Source: Rhizobium sp. Q54 (GTDB taxonomy: Bacteria; Pseudomonadota; Alphaproteobacteria; UBA828). From it: DNA of 51,694 bases. Location: the NCBI GenBank assembly GCA_945892755.1, contig CAMDDO010000010.1:1-51694 (forward strand), written 5' to 3'. The stretch's first letter is position 1. Every line of letters begins with the position of its first letter. Made by a program: the position numbers and the translations under genes. Positions 9,421-17,613 of this stretch are shown here, one piece after another. Below the pieces are notes generated by a model, which searched no databases, was not told where the DNA came from, and was given only the letters and a program-made list of their open reading frames with translations.

Positions 9421-9432
9421 GGGGTCAACCCC
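9421..9432. promoter_or_regulatory. GGGG-TCAA-CCCC inverted repeat in the tcuA / molybdopterin dehydrogenase divergent region
   Basis: The 92-bp region between the divergent starts at 9361 and 9454 must hold both promoters. It contains a perfect 4-bp inverted repeat GGGGTCAACCCC about 20 bp before the plus-strand start. It is short and could arise by chance in GC-rich DNA, so it is offered only as a candidate operator. No convincing -35/-10 pair was found. Confidence 0.25.
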
Positions 9433-9453
9433 TGGAACGCTGATCGATCGCAC

Positions 9454-11790
9454 ATGAACCCCCACGGCATCGGCCAATCGGTACGTCGCATCGAGGACGA
9501 GCGCTTCGTGCGCGGTCTCGGGCGCTATGTCGAGGACATCTGCTTGGCGGGCGAGCTGCGCGGTGCGGTGCTCCGCTCGCCGCACGCCCATGCCCGGCTG
9601 GTCTCGATCGACGTCCAGGCCGCGCTTCGCGCGCCGGGCGTGCTCGGCGTCCTGAGCGCGGACGATTTCGCGCACGACCGGATTGGCCCAATGCCTTGCG
9701 CCGGAATGGCACTCGGCATGATCGGCGTCGATGGTGGCAGCCCGATCATGCCCGCCCGCTATCCCTTAGCGCGCGGCACCGTTCGTCATGTCGGCGAACC
9801 GATCACGTTCGTGGTCGCCGAGACCGACGCCATGGCGCGTGACGCGGCCGAGATGATCGCGGTCGACTATGCGCCACTCGATGCCTTGGTCTCGGCCGAG
9901 GCGGCCGGTATGGCCGGCGCACCGCTTCTCTGGCCCGAGGCGCCGCGCAATCTCTGCCTCGCCTGGGCAGCCGGCGACGCACGCCAAACCGAGGCCGCGT
10001 TCGCACAGGCGGCGCATGTCGCACGCCTCACCACCCTGAATAGCCGCCTGATTCCGACGCCGATAGAGACCCGCTCGGCGATCGGCGCGTTCGATCCCGG
10101 CGATGGACGCTACACTTTGTGGAGCCAGACCCAGGGCGGCCACCTGCTGCGTCGGCTCCTCGCTGAAAACGTCTTCGGCGTGCAGGAGAACCGAATCCGC
10201 GTCATCACGCCCGATGTCGGCGGCAGCTTCGGGATGAAGATGTATCTCTATCCGGAGCAAGCGCTGGTGCTTTGGGCCGCACGCCGATTCGGCCGACCCG
10301 TGAAATGGGTCGCCGAGCGCGGCGAGAGCTTCCTGGCCGATAGCCATGGCCGCGACCAGCTCATGACTGGCGAGCTCGCGCTTGATCACGAGGGACGCAT
10401 GCTCGCGCTTCGGGTGCAGACCGAGGCCAACATGGGCGCGTTTCTTTCGACGCTCGCGCCGGTCATCCCGACCGTCGGCGGCACGCGCGGTCTGACCGGC
10501 GTCTACGACATTCCGGCTGCGCACGTGCGGGTCAATTTGCGCTTTACCAATACCGCGCCGGTCGACGCCTATCGCGGCGCCGGCCGGCCAGAGGCGGCCT
10601 TCTTGATCGAGCGCCTGGTCGAGCTTGCCGCCCGAGAAACTGGGCGCGACCCGATCGCCCTCCGCCGGCTCAACATGGCACGCATCGGGGCGGCCCCCTA
10701 CCGCACCGCGCTGGGCATGAGCATCGACAGTGGAGATTTCGTGCGAAATCTCGATGAAGCTATACAAGCTGCTGATTTATCTAATTTTACCAAAAGGCGT
10801 ACGGCTGCCAGAGCACGCGGGCGCTATGCCGGAATCGGGCTCTCGACCTATATGGAGCCGTGCGGCGGTGGACGCGATCAACTCGCGGAAATCCGCTTCG
10901 ATCCCTCCGGCTCGGTCACCGTCCTGATCGGCTCGCAATCAAATGGCCAGGGCCATGAAACCGCCTATGCGCAGATCGTCGCCGAGGGCTTGGGCCTGCC
11001 CTTGGACTCGATTCGCGTTGTCCAGGGCGATACCGATGCGGTGCCGTTCGGTCGTGGCACAAGCGGTTCGCGTTCGCTGCCGATCGGCGGCAACGCATTG
11101 GCGCTCGCCGCCAATAAAGTACGCGACAAGGCTCGCAAAATCGCCGCGCACCTGTTGGAGGCGGCGGAAGCTGATATCGAGCTCGAGGCCGGCCGCTTTC
11201 GCGTCATCGGAACCGACCGCGCGGTGTCGTTTCCCCAGGTCGTCGAGGCTGCCTTCGAACCGGCCCGCCTGCCGACGGGCCTCGAGCCGGGGCTGCATGA
11301 GCGCGTCCATCACCATCAGGGCGCGGTCACCTTTCCCAATGGGTGCCATGTTTGCGAGGTCGAGGTCGACGGAGAGACCGGCCACGCCTTAATCGTGCGC
11401 TACACCGTCCTCGATGATTTCGGCCGATTGATCAATCCTCTGCTGGTTACCGGCCAGGTTCATGGCGGCGTCGCACAGGGCATCGGCCAGGCGCTCCTCG
11501 AACAGGGGGTCTACGATTCCGAATCCGGCCAATTGCTCACCGGGTCGCTGATGGACTACGCCCTGCCGCGCGCCACCGATCTGCCGGTCTTCTCGGTCGC
11601 CTATAACGAGGTGCCGTGCCGATCCAACGCGCTCGGCGTCAAAGGCTGCGGCGAGGCCGGCGCGATCGCGGCGCCCGCCGCGGTGATCAACGCGCTGGTC
11701 GATGCGCTTGCCGAATTCGGCGTGCGCCACATCGAAATGCCTGCGACGCCCGAGAAACTCTGGCGGCTGATCCACAAGCCAGGCGCATGA
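9454..11790 (+). CDS. Xanthine dehydrogenase/CO dehydrogenase-family molybdopterin-binding large subunit
   Basis: Large catalytic subunit of a molybdenum hydroxylase that inserts oxygen from water into an aldehyde, N-heterocycle or similar substrate. The 778 residues contain the family start IGxSVxRxED, the molybdopterin-contacting GGSFGMKM segment (near 260) and the catalytic glutamate in GVKGCGEAG (Glu734). The partner FAD (medium) and 2Fe-2S (small) subunits normally encoded next door are absent; the gene stands alone between a divergent flavoprotein and an alcohol dehydrogenase. Either partners are elsewhere or it uses a different electron acceptor. Codons at about 10752-10818 are distinctly AT-rich (ATA, TTA, AGA, AGG) compared with the rest of the gene. 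Substrate unknown. Confidence 0.9.
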   Translation: MNPHGIGQSVRRIEDERFVRGLGRYVEDICLAGELRGAVLRSPHAHARLVSIDVQAALRAPGVLGVLSADDFAHDRIGPMPCAGMALGMIGVDGGSPIMPARYPLARGTVRHVGEPITFVVAETDAMARDAAEMIAVDYAPLDALVSAEAAGMAGAPLLWPEAPRNLCLAWAAGDARQTEAAFAQAAHVARLTTLNSRLIPTPIETRSAIGAFDPGDGRYTLWSQTQGGHLLRRLLAENVFGVQENRIRVITPDVGGSFGMKMYLYPEQALVLWAARRFGRPVKWVAERGESFLADSHGRDQLMTGELALDHEGRMLALRVQTEANMGAFLSTLAPVIPTVGGTRGLTGVYDIPAAHVRVNLRFTNTAPVDAYRGAGRPEAAFLIERLVELAARETGRDPIALRRLNMARIGAAPYRTALGMSIDSGDFVRNLDEAIQAADLSNFTKRRTAARARGRYAGIGLSTYMEPCGGGRDQLAEIRFDPSGSVTVLIGSQSNGQGHETAYAQIVAEGLGLPLDSIRVVQGDTDAVPFGRGTSGSRSLPIGGNALALAANKVRDKARKIAAHLLEAAEADIELEAGRFRVIGTDRAVSFPQVVEAAFEPARLPTGLEPGLHERVHHHQGAVTFPNGCHVCEVEVDGETGHALIVRYTVLDDFGRLINPLLVTGQVHGGVAQGIGQALLEQGVYDSESGQLLTGSLMDYALPRATDLPVFSVAYNEVPCRSNALGVKGCGEAGAIAAPAAVINALVDALAEFGVRHIEMPATPEKLWRLIHKPGA

Positions 11791-11841
11791 GCACCGCCAA
11801 GGACCGCGTTTTTGGTTCCATCGCCCGGGCCTGTTCGGCAA

Positions 11842-11856
11842 GATTGTAGGACGAAC
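11842..11856. promoter_or_regulatory. Candidate GntR-type operator upstream of the alcohol dehydrogenase operon
   Basis: GATTGTAGGACGAAC lies 28 bp before the ATG at 11884. It contains TTGTAGGACGA, an exact match to the FadR-subfamily GntR consensus TNGTNNNACNA. It is 14/15 identical to 35125-35139 and 11/15 identical to the palindrome at 33496-33510. The regulator encoded at 19854 belongs to the subfamily that uses such sites. Binding is inferred. Confidence 0.45.
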
Positions 11857-11883
11857 CTTCAAATTTGACGCCAGGAGGTCCCC

Positions 11884-12909
11884 ATGAAGGCGGCTGTATT
11901 CCACGGCCTCGGCAAGCCGCTCGCCATCGAAACCGTGCCCGATCCGATTTGCGGGCCGGGCGATGTGCTGATGCGGATCAATTATTGCGGCATTTGCGGC
12001 TCGGATTTGCATGCGACGCAGGAGGGTGTCTTCGTGGTGCCCGACGGCACCATTCTCGGCCATGAGGTCGCAGCCGAGGTGGTCGAGGTCGGGCGCGACG
12101 CCAAGGGCCTGTTCAAGATCGGCCAACGCGTCACCACCGTGCCGATCAACGCCTGCCCGAATTGTTCGCGCACCTGCCGGCTCGGCCTTGGCATCCACTG
12201 CCCGAGCAATCAGATCACCGGCTTTGGCATTCCAGGCGCCTATGCCGAGTATTTGCGCGCCGATGCCAATCACGTACTCGCGCTGCCGAACGAGGTGAGT
12301 GATGAAAACGCCGCGATGGTCGAGCCGCTCGCGGTCGGCTTCCACGCGGTCGATCGCTCGGGGCTAAAGGCCGGGGCCAATGTGCTGGTGCTCGGCGCCG
12401 GACCGATCGGACTGTCGACCGCGCTCTTTGCCTATTTTGCCGGCGCGCGGCGTGTGGTGGTAAGCGAACTCGCGCCAGATCGACGCAAGCGCGCGCTCAA
12501 ATTCGGCGCGACCCACGTGATCGACCCCGGTATGGGCGAGGTCAAGGACCAATTCGCCGAGATTGCCGGCGGGCCGCCTGATATCATCTTTGAGTGCGTC
12601 GGCGTGAAGGGATTGATCCAGCATTGCATCAACATGCTGCCGCCTTTTGGCAAGGCGGTCGTGGTCGGCGTCTGCATGCAGCCCGACACCATCGTGCCGA
12701 TCTCGGGCATTCTGAAAGAAGCCGCGTTGCAGTTCGTGCTCGGCTATAGCAAGCGCGACTTTGAGGTGGTGATCGACTTTCTCGCCGCCGGCCGCATCGA
12801 CCCAAAACCCATGCTCACCGAGGTGGTCGATTTCGCCAAGCTACCGGCCGCCTTCGAAGCGCTCAGAAAGCCGACCCAACAGTGCAAAGTCATGCTCAAG
12901 CCCCATTGA
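11884..12909 (+). CDS. Zinc-dependent medium-chain alcohol dehydrogenase
   Basis: Oxidises a secondary or primary alcohol, or polyol, with NAD(P). The 341-residue protein has the catalytic zinc ligands in GICGSDLH (Cys38) and GHE (His60-Glu61) and four structural-zinc cysteines (91, 94, 98, 106). The Rossmann motif VLGAGPIG lies near residue 167-175. The start is supported by AGGAGG eight bases upstream. It is the first gene of a four-gene operon with an SDR (11 nt), a zinc-free quinone oxidoreductase (16 nt) and a kinase-like phosphotransferase (10 nt). L-threonine or sorbitol dehydrogenase are the nearest described relatives; an alcohol feeding the ketone/CoA pathways nearby is possible. 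Confidence 0.92.
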   Translation: MKAAVFHGLGKPLAIETVPDPICGPGDVLMRINYCGICGSDLHATQEGVFVVPDGTILGHEVAAEVVEVGRDAKGLFKIGQRVTTVPINACPNCSRTCRLGLGIHCPSNQITGFGIPGAYAEYLRADANHVLALPNEVSDENAAMVEPLAVGFHAVDRSGLKAGANVLVLGAGPIGLSTALFAYFAGARRVVVSELAPDRRKRALKFGATHVIDPGMGEVKDQFAEIAGGPPDIIFECVGVKGLIQHCINMLPPFGKAVVVGVCMQPDTIVPISGILKEAALQFVLGYSKRDFEVVIDFLAAGRIDPKPMLTEVVDFAKLPAAFEALRKPTQQCKVMLKPH

Positions 12910-12920
12910 GGAAAGCTCCG

Positions 12921-13706
12921 ATGTCAAAGCGTTTGGACGGCAAGATTGCTCTCATCACCGGCGCCGGTACCGGCGTCGGCCGCGCGTGCATGGCGATTTT
13001 CGGGCGCGAGGGCGCGACTGTGATCGGCGTATCGCGGACTCAGAAGAACCTCGACGAGACGTTGGCGCTCGTGAAGAAGGCCGGCGGGAAGGGCATGGTG
13101 GTCGCGGCCGATTTGTCCAAGGTTGAAGGGGCCGAGAGCGCGATCAATAAGACCTTGGACGCCCATGGCCGGATCGACGTGCTCGTGAACGCCGCGGGCG
13201 TCGGCTATAGCTGGTTGGAGAAAAGCCCCGGCTCGATGAACGACATCGTCAACACCACGCCCGAGAAATGGCACGAGGTGATGGCGCTCAACCTCGATTC
13301 CTGCTTCTACATGTGCCGCGGCGTCGTGCCGATCATGCAGAAACAAAAGAAGGGCGCGATCGTCAATGTCGCCAGCATTTCGGGCTTTCAGGGCCTGCCG
13401 GTCGCGCACACCTATACCGCGGCCAAGGGCGGCATGATCAATCTGACGCGCTCGCTTTGCGTCTCCTATGCGATGGATGGCATTCGCTCCAATTGCATCG
13501 CGCCGGGATTCATCGCGACGCCGATGGTTCAATCGGTCCTGCACCTGTTTGACGACAAGGCGATGGCCGACCGGCTAACGCCGATGCAGCGGCCCGGCAC
13601 GCCGGACGAGATGGCCTATGGTTGCCTCTACCTCGCCTCCGACGAAGCGAGCTATTGCAACGGCACCGTGCTCGTGATCGACGGCGGCACCACGGCGCGG
13701 CAATAG
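12921..13706 (+). CDS. Short-chain dehydrogenase/reductase
   Basis: A classical SDR of 261 residues: cofactor motif TGAGTGVG at the N-terminus, NAAG near 90, catalytic Ser in ASISG and the YTAAK (YxxxK) active site. It interconverts an alcohol and a ketone using NAD(P)H. An in-frame extension back to 12882 overlaps the upstream gene and lacks a ribosome-binding site, so ATG 12921 behind GAGGAAAG is chosen. Co-transcription with the neighbouring alcohol dehydrogenase and quinone oxidoreductase suggests successive oxidations of one substrate. The substrate cannot be named from sequence; 3-oxoacyl reductase-like activity is an alternative. Confidence 0.9.
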   Translation: MSKRLDGKIALITGAGTGVGRACMAIFGREGATVIGVSRTQKNLDETLALVKKAGGKGMVVAADLSKVEGAESAINKTLDAHGRIDVLVNAAGVGYSWLEKSPGSMNDIVNTTPEKWHEVMALNLDSCFYMCRGVVPIMQKQKKGAIVNVASISGFQGLPVAHTYTAAKGGMINLTRSLCVSYAMDGIRSNCIAPGFIATPMVQSVLHLFDDKAMADRLTPMQRPGTPDEMAYGCLYLASDEASYCNGTVLVIDGGTTARQ

Positions 13707-13722
13707 GAAAGGCGATCTCGCG

Positions 13723-14706
13723 ATGAAAGCCGCGCTGTGCACCGTGCCGGGGCGGCTCGAGGACGTCGCCCTGAGCGATGCCGACGAGCCCACCTGCCCC
13801 ACCGATGGCCTGCTCGTGCGCGTTCATGCCGCCGGCGTCAATTTCCCCGACGTGCTGCTGGTGCGCGGCCAATACCAGGAGAAGCCCGCTTTGCCGTTCG
13901 CGCCCGGCTTGGAGCTCGCCGGCGTGGTGGAGGCGATCGGCCCGACCGTCTCCGACTTCATGATTGGCGACCACGTCATGGCGGTGGTGCCGCATGGCGG
14001 CTTCGCCGAGCTTTGCGCGGTCGATGCCAAGCAAGCGTATAAACTGCCGCGCCATGTTCCCTTCGACCATGCGGCGGTTCTGCCCGTAACCTACGGCACG
14101 ACCTATCACGCCTTCGTGCAACGCGCACGGCTCAAGTCTGGTGAGACGTTATTGGTATTGGGCGCAGGGGGAGGTGTTGGACTTGCCGCGGTCGAGCTTG
14201 GGCGCAAATTCGGCGCGCGTGTGATCGCCGAGGCGAGCACCGTCGAGAAGCGCGAGGCCGCTCGGGCCGCCGGCGCTCACGAGACGATCGATCAAGCCAC
14301 CAATGGGTTGGTCGACCGGGTCAAAGCACTGACCGGTGGCAAGGGAGTCGATGTGATCTTCGATCCCGTGGGCGGCGATTTGTTCGATCAATCGATGCGC
14401 TGCGTCGCGCCGGAGGCGCGCGTTCTCGTCATCGGCTTCGCCAGCGGCCGCATTGGCGAGGTCAAGGCCAACCGGCTCTTGCTCAAGGAGTGCGGCGTGC
14501 TCGGCGTCTATTGGGGTGCCTTCGCGCGGCGCAACCCCGAGACCAACCGAGCCAATTTCGCACAGCTGATCGATTGGCTCGCCAAGGGTGAGATCAAGCC
14601 ACCGATCTGGCGCCGCTTCGGTCTCGCCGACGTACCGGCGGCGCTCGCGGCCCTGGCCGAGCGACGGGTGATCGGCAAGGCGGTCGTCGTCGTTCGCGAG
14701 ACGTGA
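13723..14706 (+). CDS. Zinc-independent quinone oxidoreductase (MDR family, NADPH:quinone type)
   Basis: The 327-residue protein has the medium-chain reductase fold with the coenzyme motif VLGAGGGVG (near 145-153) but lacks the catalytic and structural zinc cysteines of true alcohol dehydrogenases. The NFPDVLLVRGQYQ and PGLELAGVV segments are typical of the quinone oxidoreductase/QorA-like subgroup, which reduces quinones or the C=C of enones, including enoyl-CoA-like compounds, with NADPH. It is the third gene of the operon starting at 11884. In acyl-CoA clusters this family often travels with ACAD10/11-like phosphotransferases, as here. Confidence 0.9.
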   Translation: MKAALCTVPGRLEDVALSDADEPTCPTDGLLVRVHAAGVNFPDVLLVRGQYQEKPALPFAPGLELAGVVEAIGPTVSDFMIGDHVMAVVPHGGFAELCAVDAKQAYKLPRHVPFDHAAVLPVTYGTTYHAFVQRARLKSGETLLVLGAGGGVGLAAVELGRKFGARVIAEASTVEKREAARAAGAHETIDQATNGLVDRVKALTGGKGVDVIFDPVGGDLFDQSMRCVAPEARVLVIGFASGRIGEVKANRLLLKECGVLGVYWGAFARRNPETNRANFAQLIDWLAKGEIKPPIWRRFGLADVPAALAALAERRVIGKAVVVVRET

Positions 14707-14716
14707 GCGTGCCCGG

Positions 14717-15760
14717 TTGAGCCTAACCACCGAAGTCCGACCCGCGCATCGTTTCGATGAGGCGAGACTGCGCGACTACTTGGCGACCCGGCTGGATGGC
14801 ATTGGCGCTACGCTCGGCGTGCGTCAGTTCGCGGTCGGGCAATCGAACCCGACTTTCCTGATCGAAAGCGGTTCTCGACGGTACGTCCTGCGCAAGAAAC
14901 CACCAGGCGTGCTATTGCCGTCCGCGCATTTGATCGAGCGCGAGTATCGTATCCTCACCGCGCTCAAACACAGCGCCGTGCCGGTGCCCGACGCGCTTTT
15001 GTTTTGTGACGATGCCGGCGTCATTGGCACCGCGTTCTACGTCATGGCACATGTCGAGGGCCGCGTGGTGCCGAATCCCGCCATGCCAGGATTCTCGTCG
15101 TCTGAACGCGCGGCGATCTATGACTCGATGAACGCGACGCTCGCCGCGCTCCATGACGTCGATTGGCGCGCGCTTGGTCTCGCCGACTTTGGCAAGCCGG
15201 CCGGCTATATCGCGCGCCAGATCGCGCTCTGGACGCGGCAATATGACAGCGCCAAGCGCGATGTCATTCCCGCGATGGATCAACTGATCGAGCGGCTTCC
15301 CCGGGCCATGCCACAAGGCGAGGAAACCACGATCGCGCACGGCGATTTTCGGCTCGGCAATCTCATTCTGCACCCGAGAGAGCCGAGCGTGGTCGCGGTG
15401 CTCGATTGGGAGCTTTCGACCCTCGGTCACCCGCTTTCCGATCTCGCCTATAATTGCCTGGGCTATCATCTGGCCGCCGGCGAGGCGATCTCGCCGGGCC
15501 TCGTCGGCCTCGATCTCGATGCGCTCGGCATTCCGCGCGAGGCGGATTACCTGGCGCGCTATACGAGGCGACGCGGCAAGGAGCCGATCGCGCGCTGGCC
15601 GTTCTATGTCGCTTTCGCCTTGTTTCGCTTCGCTTCGATCGTCCAAGGCGTCCATGACCGCGCGCTCAAGGGCAATGCCAGTGCTGAGAATGCCATGGCT
15701 TATGGCGCTGCCGTGCCGCGCCTTGCTGAGACGGCGTGTCGGCTGCTCGATGAGCTCTGA
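14717..15760 (+). CDS. ACAD10/11-type phosphotransferase (aminoglycoside-phosphotransferase fold)
   Basis: The 347-residue protein has a kinase-like fold: ATP-binding N-lobe with YVLRKKPPG, the catalytic loop HGDFRLGN (near 210) and the metal-binding VLDWELSTLGHPLSDLA. This subgroup corresponds to the kinase half of human ACAD10/ACAD11, which phosphorylates 4-hydroxyacyl-CoAs so that the partner dehydrogenase-like enzyme can eliminate phosphate. A matching ACAD11-like dehydrogenase is encoded at 20586, supporting a hydroxyacyl-CoA role. The start is a TTG at 14717, 10 nt after the previous stop; no ATG or GTG fits better. It is the last gene of the operon. Confidence 0.88.
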   Translation: MSLTTEVRPAHRFDEARLRDYLATRLDGIGATLGVRQFAVGQSNPTFLIESGSRRYVLRKKPPGVLLPSAHLIEREYRILTALKHSAVPVPDALLFCDDAGVIGTAFYVMAHVEGRVVPNPAMPGFSSSERAAIYDSMNATLAALHDVDWRALGLADFGKPAGYIARQIALWTRQYDSAKRDVIPAMDQLIERLPRAMPQGEETTIAHGDFRLGNLILHPREPSVVAVLDWELSTLGHPLSDLAYNCLGYHLAAGEAISPGLVGLDLDALGIPREADYLARYTRRRGKEPIARWPFYVAFALFRFASIVQGVHDRALKGNASAENAMAYGAAVPRLAETACRLLDEL

Positions 15761-15953
15761 TCAGCCGAATTGATAGCCTGACATTGCTTCGCCCAGAACG
15801 ATATCGGCATAGGTACGAACGCCTCGATCATCGCCCGCCACGCCGGCCGCCTTATATCGCCCGACGGGCAATCATGTTAGAAATTGCCGAGCCATCAGAC
15901 ATCACGCCGATCCAACGCAGGCAGAGCAAACCGGCAACAAAAGGGGGGTTCAC
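15761..15953. other. Intergenic stretch before the NTF2-like gene
   Basis: These 193 bp separate the phosphotransferase operon from the small NTF2-like gene. A 36-codon minus-strand frame (TTG at 15871 to TGA at 15761) exists, but its codon pattern is only weakly coding and no ribosome-binding site is clear, so it is not called a gene. No terminator or recognisable promoter was found. Confidence 0.4.
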
Positions 15954-16361
15954 ATGACGGCGAAGGAGCAATTTCAGGCGCTCGTCGACAATTATTACGA
16001 CGGCATGTATCACGGCGACCCGCAGTTGATCCGCAAGGCGTTCCACCCTCAAGCGCGCCTCGAAGGCATCATGGCAGGGCAGTTCTTCGCCGGCATGACG
16101 ATGGAAAGTTTCTGCAAATTCGTCACGTTGATGCCGAAGCCGGCAGCCACCAAGGACAAGAGAGACTGTCGCTTCGACGTACTCGACCAGACCGGCGATC
16201 AGGCAGTGCTGAAGGTGACCGACTATATTTTCGGCGTTTGGTTCACCGACTATCTGAGTCTGCTCAAGACCAAGGACGGCTGGCGTGTTGTCAACAAGAC
16301 CTATTATTCCGACAAACTGCCCGCAGCGCCCGAAGCGGCGAAAGGCTTGCTCACGATGTAA
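15954..16361 (+). CDS. NTF2/SnoaL-like fold protein (putative lumazine-binding family)
   Basis: A 135-residue protein with the cone-shaped alpha+beta NTF2-like pattern: an N-terminal helix (VDNYYDGMYHGD), FHPQARLEG, and C-terminal strands VTDYIFGVWFTDYLSLLKTKDGWRVVNKTYY. It resembles the 'putative lumazine-binding' group, whose members are small ligand-binding or non-metal enzymes with mostly unknown substrates. The strong Shine-Dalgarno (AAGGGGGG) eight bases before ATG 15954 supports a well-translated gene. It stands alone on the plus strand and converges on the DUF3237 gene two bases downstream. Function unknown. Confidence 0.85.
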   Translation: MTAKEQFQALVDNYYDGMYHGDPQLIRKAFHPQARLEGIMAGQFFAGMTMESFCKFVTLMPKPAATKDKRDCRFDVLDQTGDQAVLKVTDYIFGVWFTDYLSLLKTKDGWRVVNKTYYSDKLPAAPEAAKGLLTM

Positions 16362-16363
16362 TG

Positions 16364-16822
16364 TCAGAGGATTTCGTGAATTGTGTAACGCGGGCCTTCG
16401 GCGAGGCGCTCGCCGATGCCGACAGCGACGACATTGTTGAGCCGGGCGTATTTCTCGGACGCCGTTTCGAACAGCGGATTGATGCGGAAATAATAGAGGC
16501 TGGGGTCGACCGCCTCGCCTCTATTGAGTCTGGCCAGAACCTCGGGCGGGCCCTGCCTATAGCCGCGATAGGTCATCAGGATCGTCGCGCCATCATCGGT
16601 CTTGAGCGTGAGGCGCACATCGAGCGCGAACGAGCCGTCGTTCCGGATCAACACCCAATCGCCACCGCCCGGCAACACGGCGCCGCGCATGGAGGCGCCT
16701 TCGAAGCTGCCGCCCTTGATGATGACAATGCGGCGATGGCCGAAGGGCGTGGGCCCGTCGAGCTGCGGTGGCTCCAACAGGATCGTCATGGTGAACAAAT
16801 GGCGCGAGCGAAGTTCTAACAT
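16364..16822 (-). CDS. DUF3237 family protein
   Basis: The 152-residue protein matches the DUF3237 pattern: an N-terminal HLFTMTILLEPPQ strand, GxFEG...GxVLPGGGDW, and a late YRGYRQGP segment, all expected of a small beta-barrel. The biochemical role of the family is unknown; members often sit next to degradation genes. The frame is open further upstream inside the enoyl-CoA hydratase gene, but ATG 16822, two bases after that gene's stop, gives the start expected for the family. It is the last gene of the beta-oxidation-type operon 19676-16364. Confidence 0.85.
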   Translation of the reverse strand: MLELRSRHLFTMTILLEPPQLDGPTPFGHRRIVIIKGGSFEGASMRGAVLPGGGDWVLIRNDGSFALDVRLTLKTDDGATILMTYRGYRQGPPEVLARLNRGEAVDPSLYYFRINPLFETASEKYARLNNVVAVGIGERLAEGPRYTIHEIL

Positions 16823-16824
16823 GG

Positions 16825-17613
16825 TCAACGCCCCGTGAAGCGCGCCGGGCGCTTTTCGATGAAGGCGGCCATGCCCTCCTTCTGATCCTCGGCCGCGAAA
16901 CACAGGGCAAACGCCTTGGCCTCGGCAGCAAGCGCGGAGTCGAGATCGGCGTTCGCGGCGATGTCGAGCACGCTCTTGATTTGCGCCAACGCCACCGGGC
17001 TCAAGGCCGCGAGCGTCTCGGCTTTTTTCAAGACAACCTCATCTAGCAATTCCTTCGGCGCCAATTCGGTCACGATGCCGAGTTGAAAGGCGCGCTCGGC
17101 CGAGATCAGGTCGCCGGAGAGGCAAAGCGCGCGCGCGATCGCCGGGCCGACCAGATTCGAGAGCCTGGCCGTGCCGCCGCCACCCGGCAAAATGGCGAGC
17201 TTTACCTCGGGCAGGCCGAGGCGCGCATTGTCGGCCGCGATCCGGATGTCGCAGGCGAGCGCAAGCTCGAAGCCACCGCCGAGCGCGAAGCCATTGATCG
17301 CGGCGATCACCGGCTTCGGGCAGCGCGCGATGGCGTCGTGCACGGTCTTGGTGGCGCGCGAGCGCGCCTCGGCCTCGCGCGGGCCGATATTCGCCATTTC
17401 CTTGATATCGGCGCCGGCGACAAAAGCCTTCTCGCCTGCGCCGGTCAAAATCACCGCGCGAATGCTCTCATCGGCCGTGATGCGCTCGAATGCGCTTTTG
17501 AGCGCGGCGCGCACGGCGGTATTGAGCGCGTTCAGCGCGTCAGGGCGATTGATGGTAAGCCGCTCGACCGCGCCGATGCGCTCGACGATCAGAACCTCGC
17601 TCATGCCGCTCAT
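16825..17613 (-). CDS. Enoyl-CoA hydratase/isomerase (crotonase family)
   Basis: Hydrates a 2-enoyl-CoA to a 3-hydroxyacyl-CoA. The 262-residue protein carries the crotonase oxyanion-hole segments AFVAGADIKEM and ALGGGFELALACD, and the second catalytic region LPEVKLAILPGGGGTARL, with both conserved glutamates present. Its ATG overlaps the stop of the upstream hydroxyacyl-CoA dehydrogenase gene by four bases (17610-17613). With the dehydrogenase and thiolase it forms a complete lower beta-oxidation set. Short-chain substrates such as crotonyl-CoA are likely; 3-hydroxybutyryl-CoA dehydratase is the usual name for close relatives. Confidence 0.94.
   Translation of the reverse strand: MSGMSEVLIVERIGAVERLTINRPDALNALNTAVRAALKSAFERITADESIRAVILTGAGEKAFVAGADIKEMANIGPREAEARSRATKTVHDAIARCPKPVIAAINGFALGGGFELALACDIRIAADNARLGLPEVKLAILPGGGGTARLSNLVGPAIARALCLSGDLISAERAFQLGIVTELAPKELLDEVVLKKAETLAALSPVALAQIKSVLDIAANADLDSALAAEAKAFALCFAAEDQKEGMAAFIEKRPARFTGR

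Noticed and set aside
9766-10767. 333-codon minus-strand frame inside the molybdopterin dehydrogenase gene
   Set aside because: Antisense shadow of a strong coding gene; amino-acid composition is R/H/A-rich and matches no family.
15761-15871. 36-codon minus-strand frame after the phosphotransferase gene
   Set aside because: TTG start without ribosome-binding site and only a weak coding pattern; possibly a remnant, but not supportable.
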